Origin: Chitinispirillaceae bacterium
Lineage (GTDB): Bacteria > Fibrobacterota > Chitinivibrionia > Chitinivibrionales > Chitinispirillaceae
Reading direction: 5' to 3'
NCBI GenBank assembly: GCA_016929415.1
Contig: JAFGIW010000020.1
Span: 1 to 57,162 of the forward strand
DNA length: 57,162 nt
Shown: in pieces, positions 50,168 through 57,162 of the stretch
Layout of the letters: each line of letters begins with the position of its first letter
Numbering within the stretch: the first letter of the stretch is position 1
Notes under the pieces: model-generated
Databases searched by the model: none
Seen by the model: the letters and a program-made list of their open reading frames with translations, nothing else
What the model was told of the DNA's origin: nothing
Program-made: the position numbers and the translations under genes

Positions 50168-51838
50168 ATGTCAAAAATGGGGATAACTATGCCGACTATA
50201 GCCGAACAACAATTCCATACCGATGCGGAAAAAGCGATCGACGACATTTTACGCTTCAGCCCCACGACGGCGACAAGTCTGGGCGACCACCGTTTTGATG
50301 CGTTGCTCGGCGACTTCAGCGGGGAAACGCTCGAACGTGAGCGGAATCGCTTCGGGAATTGGTTGACTCATTTCCAGGGTTTCAATGCGGACGATTGGTC
50401 TATCGACAACAGGATCGATCGCATCCTGATCATCCAGCTCTTCAAAAATTTCATCCGCTCCCATGATACCCTCCGTTGGATGTCACGCCATCCCGGTGTT
50501 GCTTCCGACGAGTGTCTGATCGGCGTCTATGAGTTGATCATGCGTGATTTCGCTCCGTTGCCGCAGCGGATGAAAAGCGTCCTCGGACGCCTGTACGAAG
50601 TTCCGCGGGTGCTTGCGGAAAGCAGGGAACTGATCATTCCCGCGGAAGTCCCCGGCGTTTGGGCGGAAGTGGCCGTCGAATCCATTCGGCAGGGGATCGG
50701 CCTCTTCACCGGACTCGTGCCGAAGCTGGCGGAAACGGTACCCGAGCTGAAAGACGCGGTATCCGAAGCATCATGTTCCGCCGCGGCGTCGCTGAACGCC
50801 TACGCAGACTGGATCGAGCATGACGTGCTGCCCCATGCACAGGGCGACTTCGCGGTCGGCAAGACATCGTTCGACGAAATCCTGCATGAGGACCATATGG
50901 TCGCTTACGATGCCGATGAACTCCTTGCGACCGGGTGGCGATTGATCGACGAGACCGAGGAACGGATGAAAGCGACGGCCGCGCAGATCGATCCCGACAA
51001 GACCATAAAAGAGCTGCTTGACGAAAGCAGGAAGGATCACCCGGCCGCCGAGGAATTGCTGGATTTCTACCGCCGGACGATGATGGAAGCGCGGCAATTC
51101 GTCATCGAGCATGAAATCGTTTCCATCCCCGTGGACGAACGCATCAGAATCGAACCGACGCCGCAGTTCCAGCGCGCCACCACTCCGTACGCGGCATACG
51201 ATCCCCCGGGGTTTCTCGATACCGTTCAGGAAGGCATTTTTTATGTTACGCCGGTGGAGAACGGCGCCGATGCGGAAACCACGGAAAGGAAACTGCGCAG
51301 CCACCCGCGGGCGGACATTCCCATGACCGCCCTGCACGAGGCGTATCCGGGGCACCATTTGCAACTGGTAATCGCCAACAGGGTCGGATCGAAGGCGCGG
51401 AAGGTCGGCGGAGTGCTTTCGACGTTGTTCATCGAAGGGTGGGCCTTTTACTGTGAAGAATTGATGGAACAACTGGGTTTTGTCAATCAGCCGATTCAGA
51501 AGCTTGCCCGTCTGCAGGCGCAGCTGTGGCGCGCCGTACGCATCGTTGTGGACGCATCGCTGCATACCAGGGGAATGAGCATCGGCGAGGCCGTCAATCT
51601 TCTGGTACAGCGCGCCGGTCTCGAACCGGCCGACGCCAATGCCGAGGTGCGCCGTTATACCATGAGTCCCACCCAGCCGCAAAGTTACCTGATGGGAAAG
51701 CTGCAGATTCTGGAGATCGTGCAGGAGTACCGGAAGCGCCACCCCCATGCCGCTATGCGGCGGATGCACGACGATATCCTCGACTGCGGTTCCCTGCCAC
51801 CACGGCTGATGCGTTTACGCCTTTTCGGGAAAGAGTGA
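50168..51838 (+). CDS. DUF885-family metallopeptidase-like protein
   Basis: 556 residues. The ATG at 50168 has CGGAGG 9 bases upstream; another in-frame ATG is at 50189. The N-terminal SPTTATSLGDHRFD is the DUF885 opening (a family related to M2/M3-like peptidases). The metal motif is TALHEAYPGHHLQLVI (about 394), with IEGWAFYCEELMEQLG (about 424) and the C-terminal MSPTQPQSYLMGK. No signal peptide, so cytoplasmic. The substrate is unknown. It lies 46 bases after the EndoQ-UvrD gene and may be cotranscribed. Confidence 0.85.
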   Translation: MSKMGITMPTIAEQQFHTDAEKAIDDILRFSPTTATSLGDHRFDALLGDFSGETLERERNRFGNWLTHFQGFNADDWSIDNRIDRILIIQLFKNFIRSHDTLRWMSRHPGVASDECLIGVYELIMRDFAPLPQRMKSVLGRLYEVPRVLAESRELIIPAEVPGVWAEVAVESIRQGIGLFTGLVPKLAETVPELKDAVSEASCSAAASLNAYADWIEHDVLPHAQGDFAVGKTSFDEILHEDHMVAYDADELLATGWRLIDETEERMKATAAQIDPDKTIKELLDESRKDHPAAEELLDFYRRTMMEARQFVIEHEIVSIPVDERIRIEPTPQFQRATTPYAAYDPPGFLDTVQEGIFYVTPVENGADAETTERKLRSHPRADIPMTALHEAYPGHHLQLVIANRVGSKARKVGGVLSTLFIEGWAFYCEELMEQLGFVNQPIQKLARLQAQLWRAVRIVVDASLHTRGMSIGEAVNLLVQRAGLEPADANAEVRRYTMSPTQPQSYLMGKLQILEIVQEYRKRHPHAAMRRMHDDILDCGSLPPRLMRLRLFGKE

Positions 51839-52055
51839 AAAAAAGGTGTATATGCCATGAAACAGATCCTGCAATCAATGACGAACCCACTCGGTATCAA
51901 CTCATGCGTATAATGGAGACCTCCGCGTCACTGCGCCTCTGCGCGGGAAGATTCTTCAACGATGCCGGCCGCCGAAATGACAGATCCCCGGGATAATTGA
52001 CATCCCCTTTCCCGTTAAGTACGTTTAAAGGATCATCGCGGAATCGGAGGGAGTG

Positions 52056-52688
52056 ATGTTCCATACCCGAATCAAACTGTGCGGCATTACCCGTATCGAA
52101 GACGCCCTTACAGCGTCGCAGCTCGGCGTTGACGCCCTCGGGTTCATTTTCGTGAAAAAGAGCCCCCGGTATATCACCCCCGAAAATGCGGCAAAAATAA
52201 TTTGCGGGTTGCCGCCCTTTGTCTCCCGGGTTGGTGTTTTTGCCGATGAATCGGCTGAATCGATTATATCAATTGCCCGCAAGACCGGCCTCGACACGAT
52301 TCAGCTGCACGGGTCGGAAACTCCGGTATTCTGCAGGCAGCTGCCCTATCATATTATCAAAGCCCTTGGTCTGCGTCCTGATTTCGACATGTCGGCGCTT
52401 GAGAGCTACCCGGTTGCGGGGATTCTTCTGGACACGTGGAGTCATGGATTGCAGGGGGGCACCGGTATTACCGGCGACTGGTCTCTTGCCCGGAAGATCG
52501 CAGACCGATATGGAAAAATTATTCTGGCCGGGGGATTGGGGCCGTCCAATCTGGAGGCGGCGCTTGCCGCCGTACGGCCTTACGGTGTGGACCTCAACAG
52601 CGGCGTTGAAGTCATGCCGGGGAAGAAGAATCCGCACAAACTGCGTGAGGCCATCAGTATCATAAGAAACCGGCGGCCCGCTCCATAG
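52056..52688 (+). CDS. trpF: Phosphoribosylanthranilate isomerase
   Basis: 210 residues. The ATG at 52056 has GGAGG 5 bases upstream; the GTG immediately before it is too close. TIM-barrel motifs: RIKLCGITRIEDAL with the catalytic cysteine, GVDALGFIFVKKSPRYI, TIQLHGSE, GILLDTWSHG with the catalytic aspartate, and LAGGLGPSNLEAAL. It performs the third step of tryptophan synthesis. No other trp gene is in the window. The upstream gap (51839-52052) holds nothing certain; a stretch near 51925-51950 resembles a common intergenic repeat rich in CTGCGCCTCTGCG. Confidence 0.95.
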   Translation: MFHTRIKLCGITRIEDALTASQLGVDALGFIFVKKSPRYITPENAAKIICGLPPFVSRVGVFADESAESIISIARKTGLDTIQLHGSETPVFCRQLPYHIIKALGLRPDFDMSALESYPVAGILLDTWSHGLQGGTGITGDWSLARKIADRYGKIILAGGLGPSNLEAALAAVRPYGVDLNSGVEVMPGKKNPHKLREAISIIRNRRPAP

Positions 52689-52718
52689 TTCGCTTTCATT
52701 CAGGCGAAACGGCCTATC

Positions 52719-53846
52719 ATGCGCTGTTCACTTTATATCCATATCCCATTCTGTTTTTCGAAGTGCCGTTACTGCGATTTTTTTTCCGTTGCCGGGCACG
52801 ATGACCTGATCGATGAGTATCTCGAAGCTGTTGCAGGGGAGTGGAAGCTGTACGAGCGGAATACGCCCATTGAACTCACGACCGTCTATATCGGCGGCGG
52901 TACGCCTTCCTTTCTTTCGATCGCACAGTGGGAACGCTTCGGTAAAATGCTTCTCAAGCAATTGCCGTGTGTATCCGGCGCCGAGTGGACCGTGGAGTGC
53001 AATCCCGAGTCGTTCTCGGCTGAAAAGGCGTCAGCGCTTGCCGCCGTGGGCGTGAATCGATTGACGTTGGGGATCCAAACGCTGGATGACCGCGAGCTGC
53101 GCCTGATCGGCAGGCCGCACACCTCCCGCCAGGCGATGGAGGTGCTCGACAACCCCGCCCTTCTGCGTTTCAACTCCATCGGCATCGATGTCATGTACGG
53201 GCTTCCCGGCCAGACCATCGGATCGTTAAACCGGACGCTCCATGCGCTGCTTGACAGGCCGATTGTAAAACATCTCTCGGCATATGAGCTGACTATCGCG
53301 GAGCATACGCCCTTCGGCAGGCACCGCTCCATCCTGCCGCTGCCGGAGGAAGACGCGGTGAGCGCCATGACCGGGGCCCTCCATGCGGCGGCGTCAGACC
53401 ATGGCTTTAAACAATATGAAGTTTCCAATTTCAGCCGTGATGGATTCAGATGCCGGCACAACTCCGGCTACTGGGACCATGTGCCCTATATCGGACTTGG
53501 GTGTGCCGCGCACTCGTATCTGCATCCGCGCCGGTTCTGGAATATCGGCGATATCATACGGTATTGCTCAATGGTAAAAAGTGGAGCGTTCCCGGTCGAA
53601 CGGGAAGAATCGATCGATGCCGCCGCACTTGCCCGGGAGATGGCCTTTCTCGGATTCCGCCGCAACGACGGTTTGAACGAAGAGGCTTTCAGGGAAAAAA
53701 CGGGAATGGATTTCCGCCGATGGGCAGGTGAGGATCGATTGCAGCGATTCATCGATGATAATTTGGTGGTATATCAACGTCCGTTGTGGAGGGCAACGGC
53801 ACGGGGAATGTTCGCTGCGGATTACCTGGCGAGGGAGCTTTTTTGA
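52719..53846 (+). CDS. hemW: HemW-like radical SAM haem chaperone
   Basis: 375 residues. It begins SLYIHIPFCFSKCRYCDFF with the CX3CX2C cluster motif of HemW/HemN-type proteins. YIGGGTPSFL, ECNPES, GVNRLTLGIQTLDD and GIDVMYGLPGQT follow, and the C-terminal HemN domain has YEVSNFSRDGFRCRHN and YIGLGCAAHSY. HemW-type proteins deliver haem and are often mis-annotated as coproporphyrinogen oxidase. 30 bases after trpF, probably the same transcript. Confidence 0.9.
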   Translation: MRCSLYIHIPFCFSKCRYCDFFSVAGHDDLIDEYLEAVAGEWKLYERNTPIELTTVYIGGGTPSFLSIAQWERFGKMLLKQLPCVSGAEWTVECNPESFSAEKASALAAVGVNRLTLGIQTLDDRELRLIGRPHTSRQAMEVLDNPALLRFNSIGIDVMYGLPGQTIGSLNRTLHALLDRPIVKHLSAYELTIAEHTPFGRHRSILPLPEEDAVSAMTGALHAAASDHGFKQYEVSNFSRDGFRCRHNSGYWDHVPYIGLGCAAHSYLHPRRFWNIGDIIRYCSMVKSGAFPVEREESIDAAALAREMAFLGFRRNDGLNEEAFREKTGMDFRRWAGEDRLQRFIDDNLVVYQRPLWRATARGMFAADYLARELF

Positions 53847-53943
53847 GCGGAGGGACTTCCCCTGTTGGCGCCGACATCGTATATTCATTCATACTGGTTA
53901 TGATATCCGCTTGTTTGAATTTACCCGATTAAGGAGGGGCTCT

Positions 53944-55773
53944 ATGCATCGGTTTCGCATGATTGCCTGTGTAACGGCAGCGACGTTATTTTCTTCCGCG
54001 CTCAGGGCGAATGATGTCAATACCGGGGGGCAGGTCGGTATTGTACGAACGCTCTCCTCGTCTACACTCGGGAAAACCGGACTTCATCTGGGGGGGGCAT
54101 TCAGATTTGCAACCGAAAGGGATTACGTTGCAGGACCCGACGGTAAGGGGAGTGTTGAAGCGATCTCCGGACAGGGGGTGCGGACGCCGGTGAATCGGGA
54201 GAATCCTTCCCTGTTTACGGGAGATGTTTTCTGCGCCTACGGAATTTTACCTTTTCTTGATATAAGTCTCGATATGCCGGTTTATTACGACATTACCGGA
54301 TGGGGTGAAGATATGGCCGGCGCGGGGGACCTGGAACTGGCGCTCAAGATGGTCTATCCGTTTCAGAAGGAGAATGCGCTTTTCAGCCATGCCTATTATG
54401 TAAAAACGCTTTTCCCAACCGGGAGTAATGATCGCGGCTATTTTCCCCGTCATGCATACTATTTGAGCAATGGCTCGTGCCGTAACCCATTCACCGCCGA
54501 TGCGGTATTCTTCAATCCGATGATTGTCTGGACATTCGATTTCGAGAAAATCTCCCGGCTGGTGCCGTTGCAGCTTCATATGAATTTCGGCGGCATCATC
54601 GCGGCGCAGCGCAAAGGCAGCAGCGCTTTTCTGGCTGCAATCGGTTTGATGTATACCCCGGTGCAGGCAGTCACTTTCTTCGCGGAGATCGCCGGTGAAT
54701 CGCGCGTCAAATATTATTCGGATAATTTCGACGGCACGGAAATCAACAATGACCCGTTATGGATCACGCCGGGAATCCGTTGGAACCTGCCGCTGGGCTT
54801 TTATGCAACACTCGCCGGTGATATCGGTCTTTCGGATAATGATGCGCAGCTGCGGACGAACCTGGCGCGGGACGGTTTCGCTTACTCAACCAAGGGAACG
54901 CCGCGTTACGGCATCCAGCTGTCGTTCGGGTGGAGCGGCATACTCAGGGAGGATGACCGCGACGGCGATGCAATAATTGATAAAAATGATTCCTGTCCGA
55001 AGGAGGCGGAGGACCGCGACGGCTTCAAGGATGACGACGGCTGTCCCGATCCGGATAATGACGGCGACGGATTCGTCGACGCCCAGGACCGTTGCCCCGA
55101 TTCATTCGGTACGGATGGGGGGTGTCCGGTATACGATACCGATAACGACGGTATAACCGACGACCAGGATAAATGCCCGCAGGAAGCGGAAGATAAAGAC
55201 GGGTTTCAGGACAATGACGGATGTCCCGAAGCGGACAATGACAATGACGGGGTAGTCGACACAAAAGATAACTGTCCGGATGTAACGGAAGATCTTGACG
55301 GTTTTGAAGACGGCGACGGATGTCCCGATACGGATAATGACGGGGATGGCGTTCAAGATGCCGAGGATAAGTGCCCCGGTGTCAAAGGGCTTCCCGATAA
55401 TAACGGCTGCCCGAAAACAAAGGAAATATCACGGGGAAAATTGATACTGAGCGGTGTTACCTTTCAAGCGGGGAAAGCAATATTGACGGTAAATTCCTAT
55501 ACGATTCTTGACCAGGTCTATGAATCGCTGGTCGAATGGCCCGAAGTAAAGCTTGAAATACAGGGTCATACCGACAACAGGGGAAATAATATGTCGAATC
55601 TCAAACTTTCCCAGCTGCGCGCGGATGCAGTCAAGATCTACCTGGTTCAAAAAGGTGTTCAAAGCGACCGGTTACGATCGGTGGGCTACGGTGAGGAATT
55701 TCCGGTAGCCGACAATCATACCGCTGAAGGCCGGGAAAAAAACCGTCGCGTCGAACTGCGACGCATTGATTGA
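53944..55773 (+). CDS. OmpA-family outer-membrane protein with thrombospondin-3 repeats
   Basis: 609 residues. The ATG at 53944 follows AAGGAGG. The signal peptide runs to about ALRAND (25). A beta-barrel-like N-terminal region covers about 30-330 (LFPTGSNDRGYF, LQLHMNFGGIIAAQ, GIQLSFGWSGIL). Aspartate-rich calcium-binding type-3 repeats run about 337-492 (DNDGDGFVDAQDRCPD, DGFQDNDGCPEADNDNDG), five or six units with CP landmarks. An OmpA peptidoglycan-binding domain ends the protein (about 500-609: GVTFQAGKAILTVNS, IQGHTDNRGNN, LSQLRADAVKIYLVQKG, NRRVEL). It links the outer membrane to the wall, with a calcium-stiffened spacer. Confidence 0.9.
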   Translation: MHRFRMIACVTAATLFSSALRANDVNTGGQVGIVRTLSSSTLGKTGLHLGGAFRFATERDYVAGPDGKGSVEAISGQGVRTPVNRENPSLFTGDVFCAYGILPFLDISLDMPVYYDITGWGEDMAGAGDLELALKMVYPFQKENALFSHAYYVKTLFPTGSNDRGYFPRHAYYLSNGSCRNPFTADAVFFNPMIVWTFDFEKISRLVPLQLHMNFGGIIAAQRKGSSAFLAAIGLMYTPVQAVTFFAEIAGESRVKYYSDNFDGTEINNDPLWITPGIRWNLPLGFYATLAGDIGLSDNDAQLRTNLARDGFAYSTKGTPRYGIQLSFGWSGILREDDRDGDAIIDKNDSCPKEAEDRDGFKDDDGCPDPDNDGDGFVDAQDRCPDSFGTDGGCPVYDTDNDGITDDQDKCPQEAEDKDGFQDNDGCPEADNDNDGVVDTKDNCPDVTEDLDGFEDGDGCPDTDNDGDGVQDAEDKCPGVKGLPDNNGCPKTKEISRGKLILSGVTFQAGKAILTVNSYTILDQVYESLVEWPEVKLEIQGHTDNRGNNMSNLKLSQLRADAVKIYLVQKGVQSDRLRSVGYGEEFPVADNHTAEGREKNRRVELRRID

Positions 55774-55849
55774 TCCGGCAGCGGCGCAGCGCGCCGTGTC
55801 TCTATACTCGCGGAGGGAATGTAACCGGTGGTTGAGCAACCCATCGTGG

Positions 55850-57162
55850 TTAAACGGAAAAATCCCTGAGGGGGATTTCATCAGGCAGCCGGTCGGCGGG
55901 AAGGATCGTCAGATCGTGCGGAACCCATCGGATGTTCAGGTTCTTTACCTTATCATTTGACAATACGTCGATAATGTGCGAGTACCATGGTTGATGGGTT
56001 GCTATGATCAGGGTGTCGACATGATAGCGGGGAAGCAGGAGGCTCAATTCTTCGAGTTGCCCGAGCACGGGATAACCTTCATAATCACCCGGACGGGGGG
56101 TATCGTTGTTCCAGATGATTCCCGTGATCGTTCCCCAACGGCCGTTTTCGATATTTTGAATGATTTTATCGGTCAAGGGACCATTGCCGACGACGATGAT
56201 ATTATCGGGTGAGTAGGCAAGTTGAAGAAATCGCTTGCGTGACTGGTGCGCAACCTCCCTCCACCCCGCGAGAAGAAAGGAAATAATAATCGACGAAAGG
56301 GCAAATGCGATGCGTGAAAGGGCGAATGACTTTACAAAGTAAATTGCGGCGCTGAAAAGGGACGTGGCGAGTAGTCCGGATAAAAGCGCGTTGGCGAAGG
56401 AAACGCGCCGCTTCACGTAAATTCCGTTGTAGGCGTACATGAAAAGAAAACTCACCGACAGAAGGCTGTGGATCCCGAGCATGTACCAGAACCCGATGGT
56501 ATGGTAGGGGCTCCCCCCGGGCGGAAACCGCAACAAGATGGCGCTCCAGAGAACGATATTGATTATATATAGATCGATGATAACGGCGATGAAATGGCGG
56601 ATAAGGTTGAGACCGATATTTATCACTGAAAGCGGCAGGATACCGATTACCACAAACCAGCTGGGAAAAAAGCCGCGGTGGACGCTTCGGTATTTGCGTG
56701 AAAAAAGAATCATCGCTTCATAAAACGCGATACGCGACCGCAGGAGGCTTTTCGCCGAGCTTTTTCCCTTGCAATGAATGATCTGCGTTTCAGGGTGATA
56801 CCAGATCGATTTGCCGCTTTCACGGATACGGTAGCAAAGATCAAGATCTTCGCCGTAAAGAAAAAAGCGTTCGTCGAAGCCGCCGAGCTGCTGAAAAAGC
56901 GCGCGGGGCATATACATAAATGATCCGGAAACGGCGTCGACCTCCGCCGACCGGTCAACATCCATGAAGGTGAGGTTGTAGCGGCCGAATCGTTTGCTTT
57001 TTGGGAAAAGGTGGCTCAGACCGCTGAAATGATAGAACGCTGCGGCGGGTGTCGGAAAACCGCGTTTGCAGCTCGCCTGGAGCGTTCCGTCGGGATTCAG
57101 TATTTTCGGTCCCATCAACCCGATTTCCGGATGTGATTCCATGAAGGAGAAGGCTACGGAGA
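55850..57162 (-). CDS. Glycosyltransferase family 2 fused to a CoA-binding-3-like domain (5' part outside window)
   Basis: The reading frame is open to the right edge, so the N-terminus is missing. The visible protein begins with the second half of a GT2 rhamnosyltransferase-like domain: GLMGPKILNPDG, GSFMYMPRALFQQLGGFDER, LYGEDLDLCYRIRESG. Six or so hydrophobic helices follow, then a Rossmann-like domain as in the N-terminal half of WbaP/ExoY-type sugar-phosphate transferases: IIVVGNGPLTDKIIQNIE, YPVLGQLEELSLLL, VDTLIIATHQPW. It stops at IPLRDFSV, exactly where the catalytic transferase domain would begin, so that domain is absent. Role: surface polysaccharide assembly (inference). Confidence 0.75.
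   Translation of the reverse strand, partial: SVAFSFMESHPEIGLMGPKILNPDGTLQASCKRGFPTPAAAFYHFSGLSHLFPKSKRFGRYNLTFMDVDRSAEVDAVSGSFMYMPRALFQQLGGFDERFFLYGEDLDLCYRIRESGKSIWYHPETQIIHCKGKSSAKSLLRSRIAFYEAMILFSRKYRSVHRGFFPSWFVVIGILPLSVINIGLNLIRHFIAVIIDLYIINIVLWSAILLRFPPGGSPYHTIGFWYMLGIHSLLSVSFLFMYAYNGIYVKRRVSFANALLSGLLATSLFSAAIYFVKSFALSRIAFALSSIIISFLLAGWREVAHQSRKRFLQLAYSPDNIIVVGNGPLTDKIIQNIENGRWGTITGIIWNNDTPRPGDYEGYPVLGQLEELSLLLPRYHVDTLIIATHQPWYSHIIDVLSNDKVKNLNIRWVPHDLTILPADRLPDEIPLRDFSV

Noticed and set aside
50771..51769. 332-codon minus-strand open frame opposite the DUF885 gene
   Set aside because: Antisense to a gene with a clear metal-binding motif; composition is that of a shadow frame.
54952..55419. 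Tandem Asp-rich repeats as a DNA-level repeat array
   Set aside because: The periodicity follows the coded thrombospondin-3 units and the DNA copies diverge, so it is a protein repeat, not a CRISPR or satellite.

Overview
The window looks like a chromosomal segment of a cellulolytic Gram-negative bacterium, most likely Fibrobacterota (Chitinispirillia/Chitinivibrionia-like). This is inferred from three things: a TIGR02147-type regulator (a family concentrated in that phylum) followed by small lipoproteins; plant-wall hydrolases (GH10, GH5, GH9 and a twin-CBM11-like protein) ending in type-IX-secretion-like C-terminal beta-sandwich modules; and outer-membrane proteins such as an OmpA protein with thrombospondin-3 repeats. 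Genes are moderately GC-rich and several intergenic regions are strikingly AT-rich. No phage, transposase, CRISPR array or rRNA was seen. One tRNA-Lys(CTT) is present.

Layout. 1-5.2 kb: start of an exported protein, a GH10 xylanase-like enzyme, then a regulator/lipoprotein operon. 5.2-10.4 kb: minus-strand genes for a YjbQ protein, a coiled-coil exported protein, two DsbA-like thiol proteins, a lectin-like exported protein and a cysteine-rich lipoprotein; two of them share a promoter-like element. 10.6-15.4 kb: FlaG-like protein, ThpR, a PHP phosphoesterase, and pyruvate phosphate dikinase with a histone-H1-like tail. 15.7-19.7 kb: tightly overlapping operon of a GH57-like protein, a STAS-membrane protein, a lytic transglycosylase and RsmE. 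19.7-29.1 kb: outer-membrane protein, CorA, DUF2934 protein, then the cellulose cluster (twin-CBM protein divergent from GH5-GH9). 29.3-33.4 kb: FlgT-like protein, IspG, a decayed sugar-nucleotide reductase, a NusG paralogue, a lone histidine-kinase-dimerisation-like protein, tRNA-Lys and a zinc ribbon protein.

33.4-45 kb: PncC, then a nine-gene minus-strand operon read from 43.7 down to 34.0 kb: Wza-like exporter, MinD-like ATPase, ExeA-like ATPase, a Wzc-type tyrosine kinase with an extra periplasmic NTF2-like domain, an SLBB-FecR-LCP fusion, RfbD, and the queuosine-precursor genes queD, queE, queC. Together these look like a surface polysaccharide assembly apparatus with unusual fused parts, and are the best candidate in the window for an undescribed system. 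45-57 kb: RibD, a block of inverted repeats, an EndoQ-UvrD fusion that looks like a deaminated-base repair enzyme with its own helicase, a DUF885 peptidase, TrpF, HemW, the OmpA/TSP3 protein, and the truncated end of a glycosyltransferase fused to the CoA-binding-like part of a polyprenyl-phosphate sugar transferase.

All functional calls come from reading the sequence and family knowledge; no database search was run.
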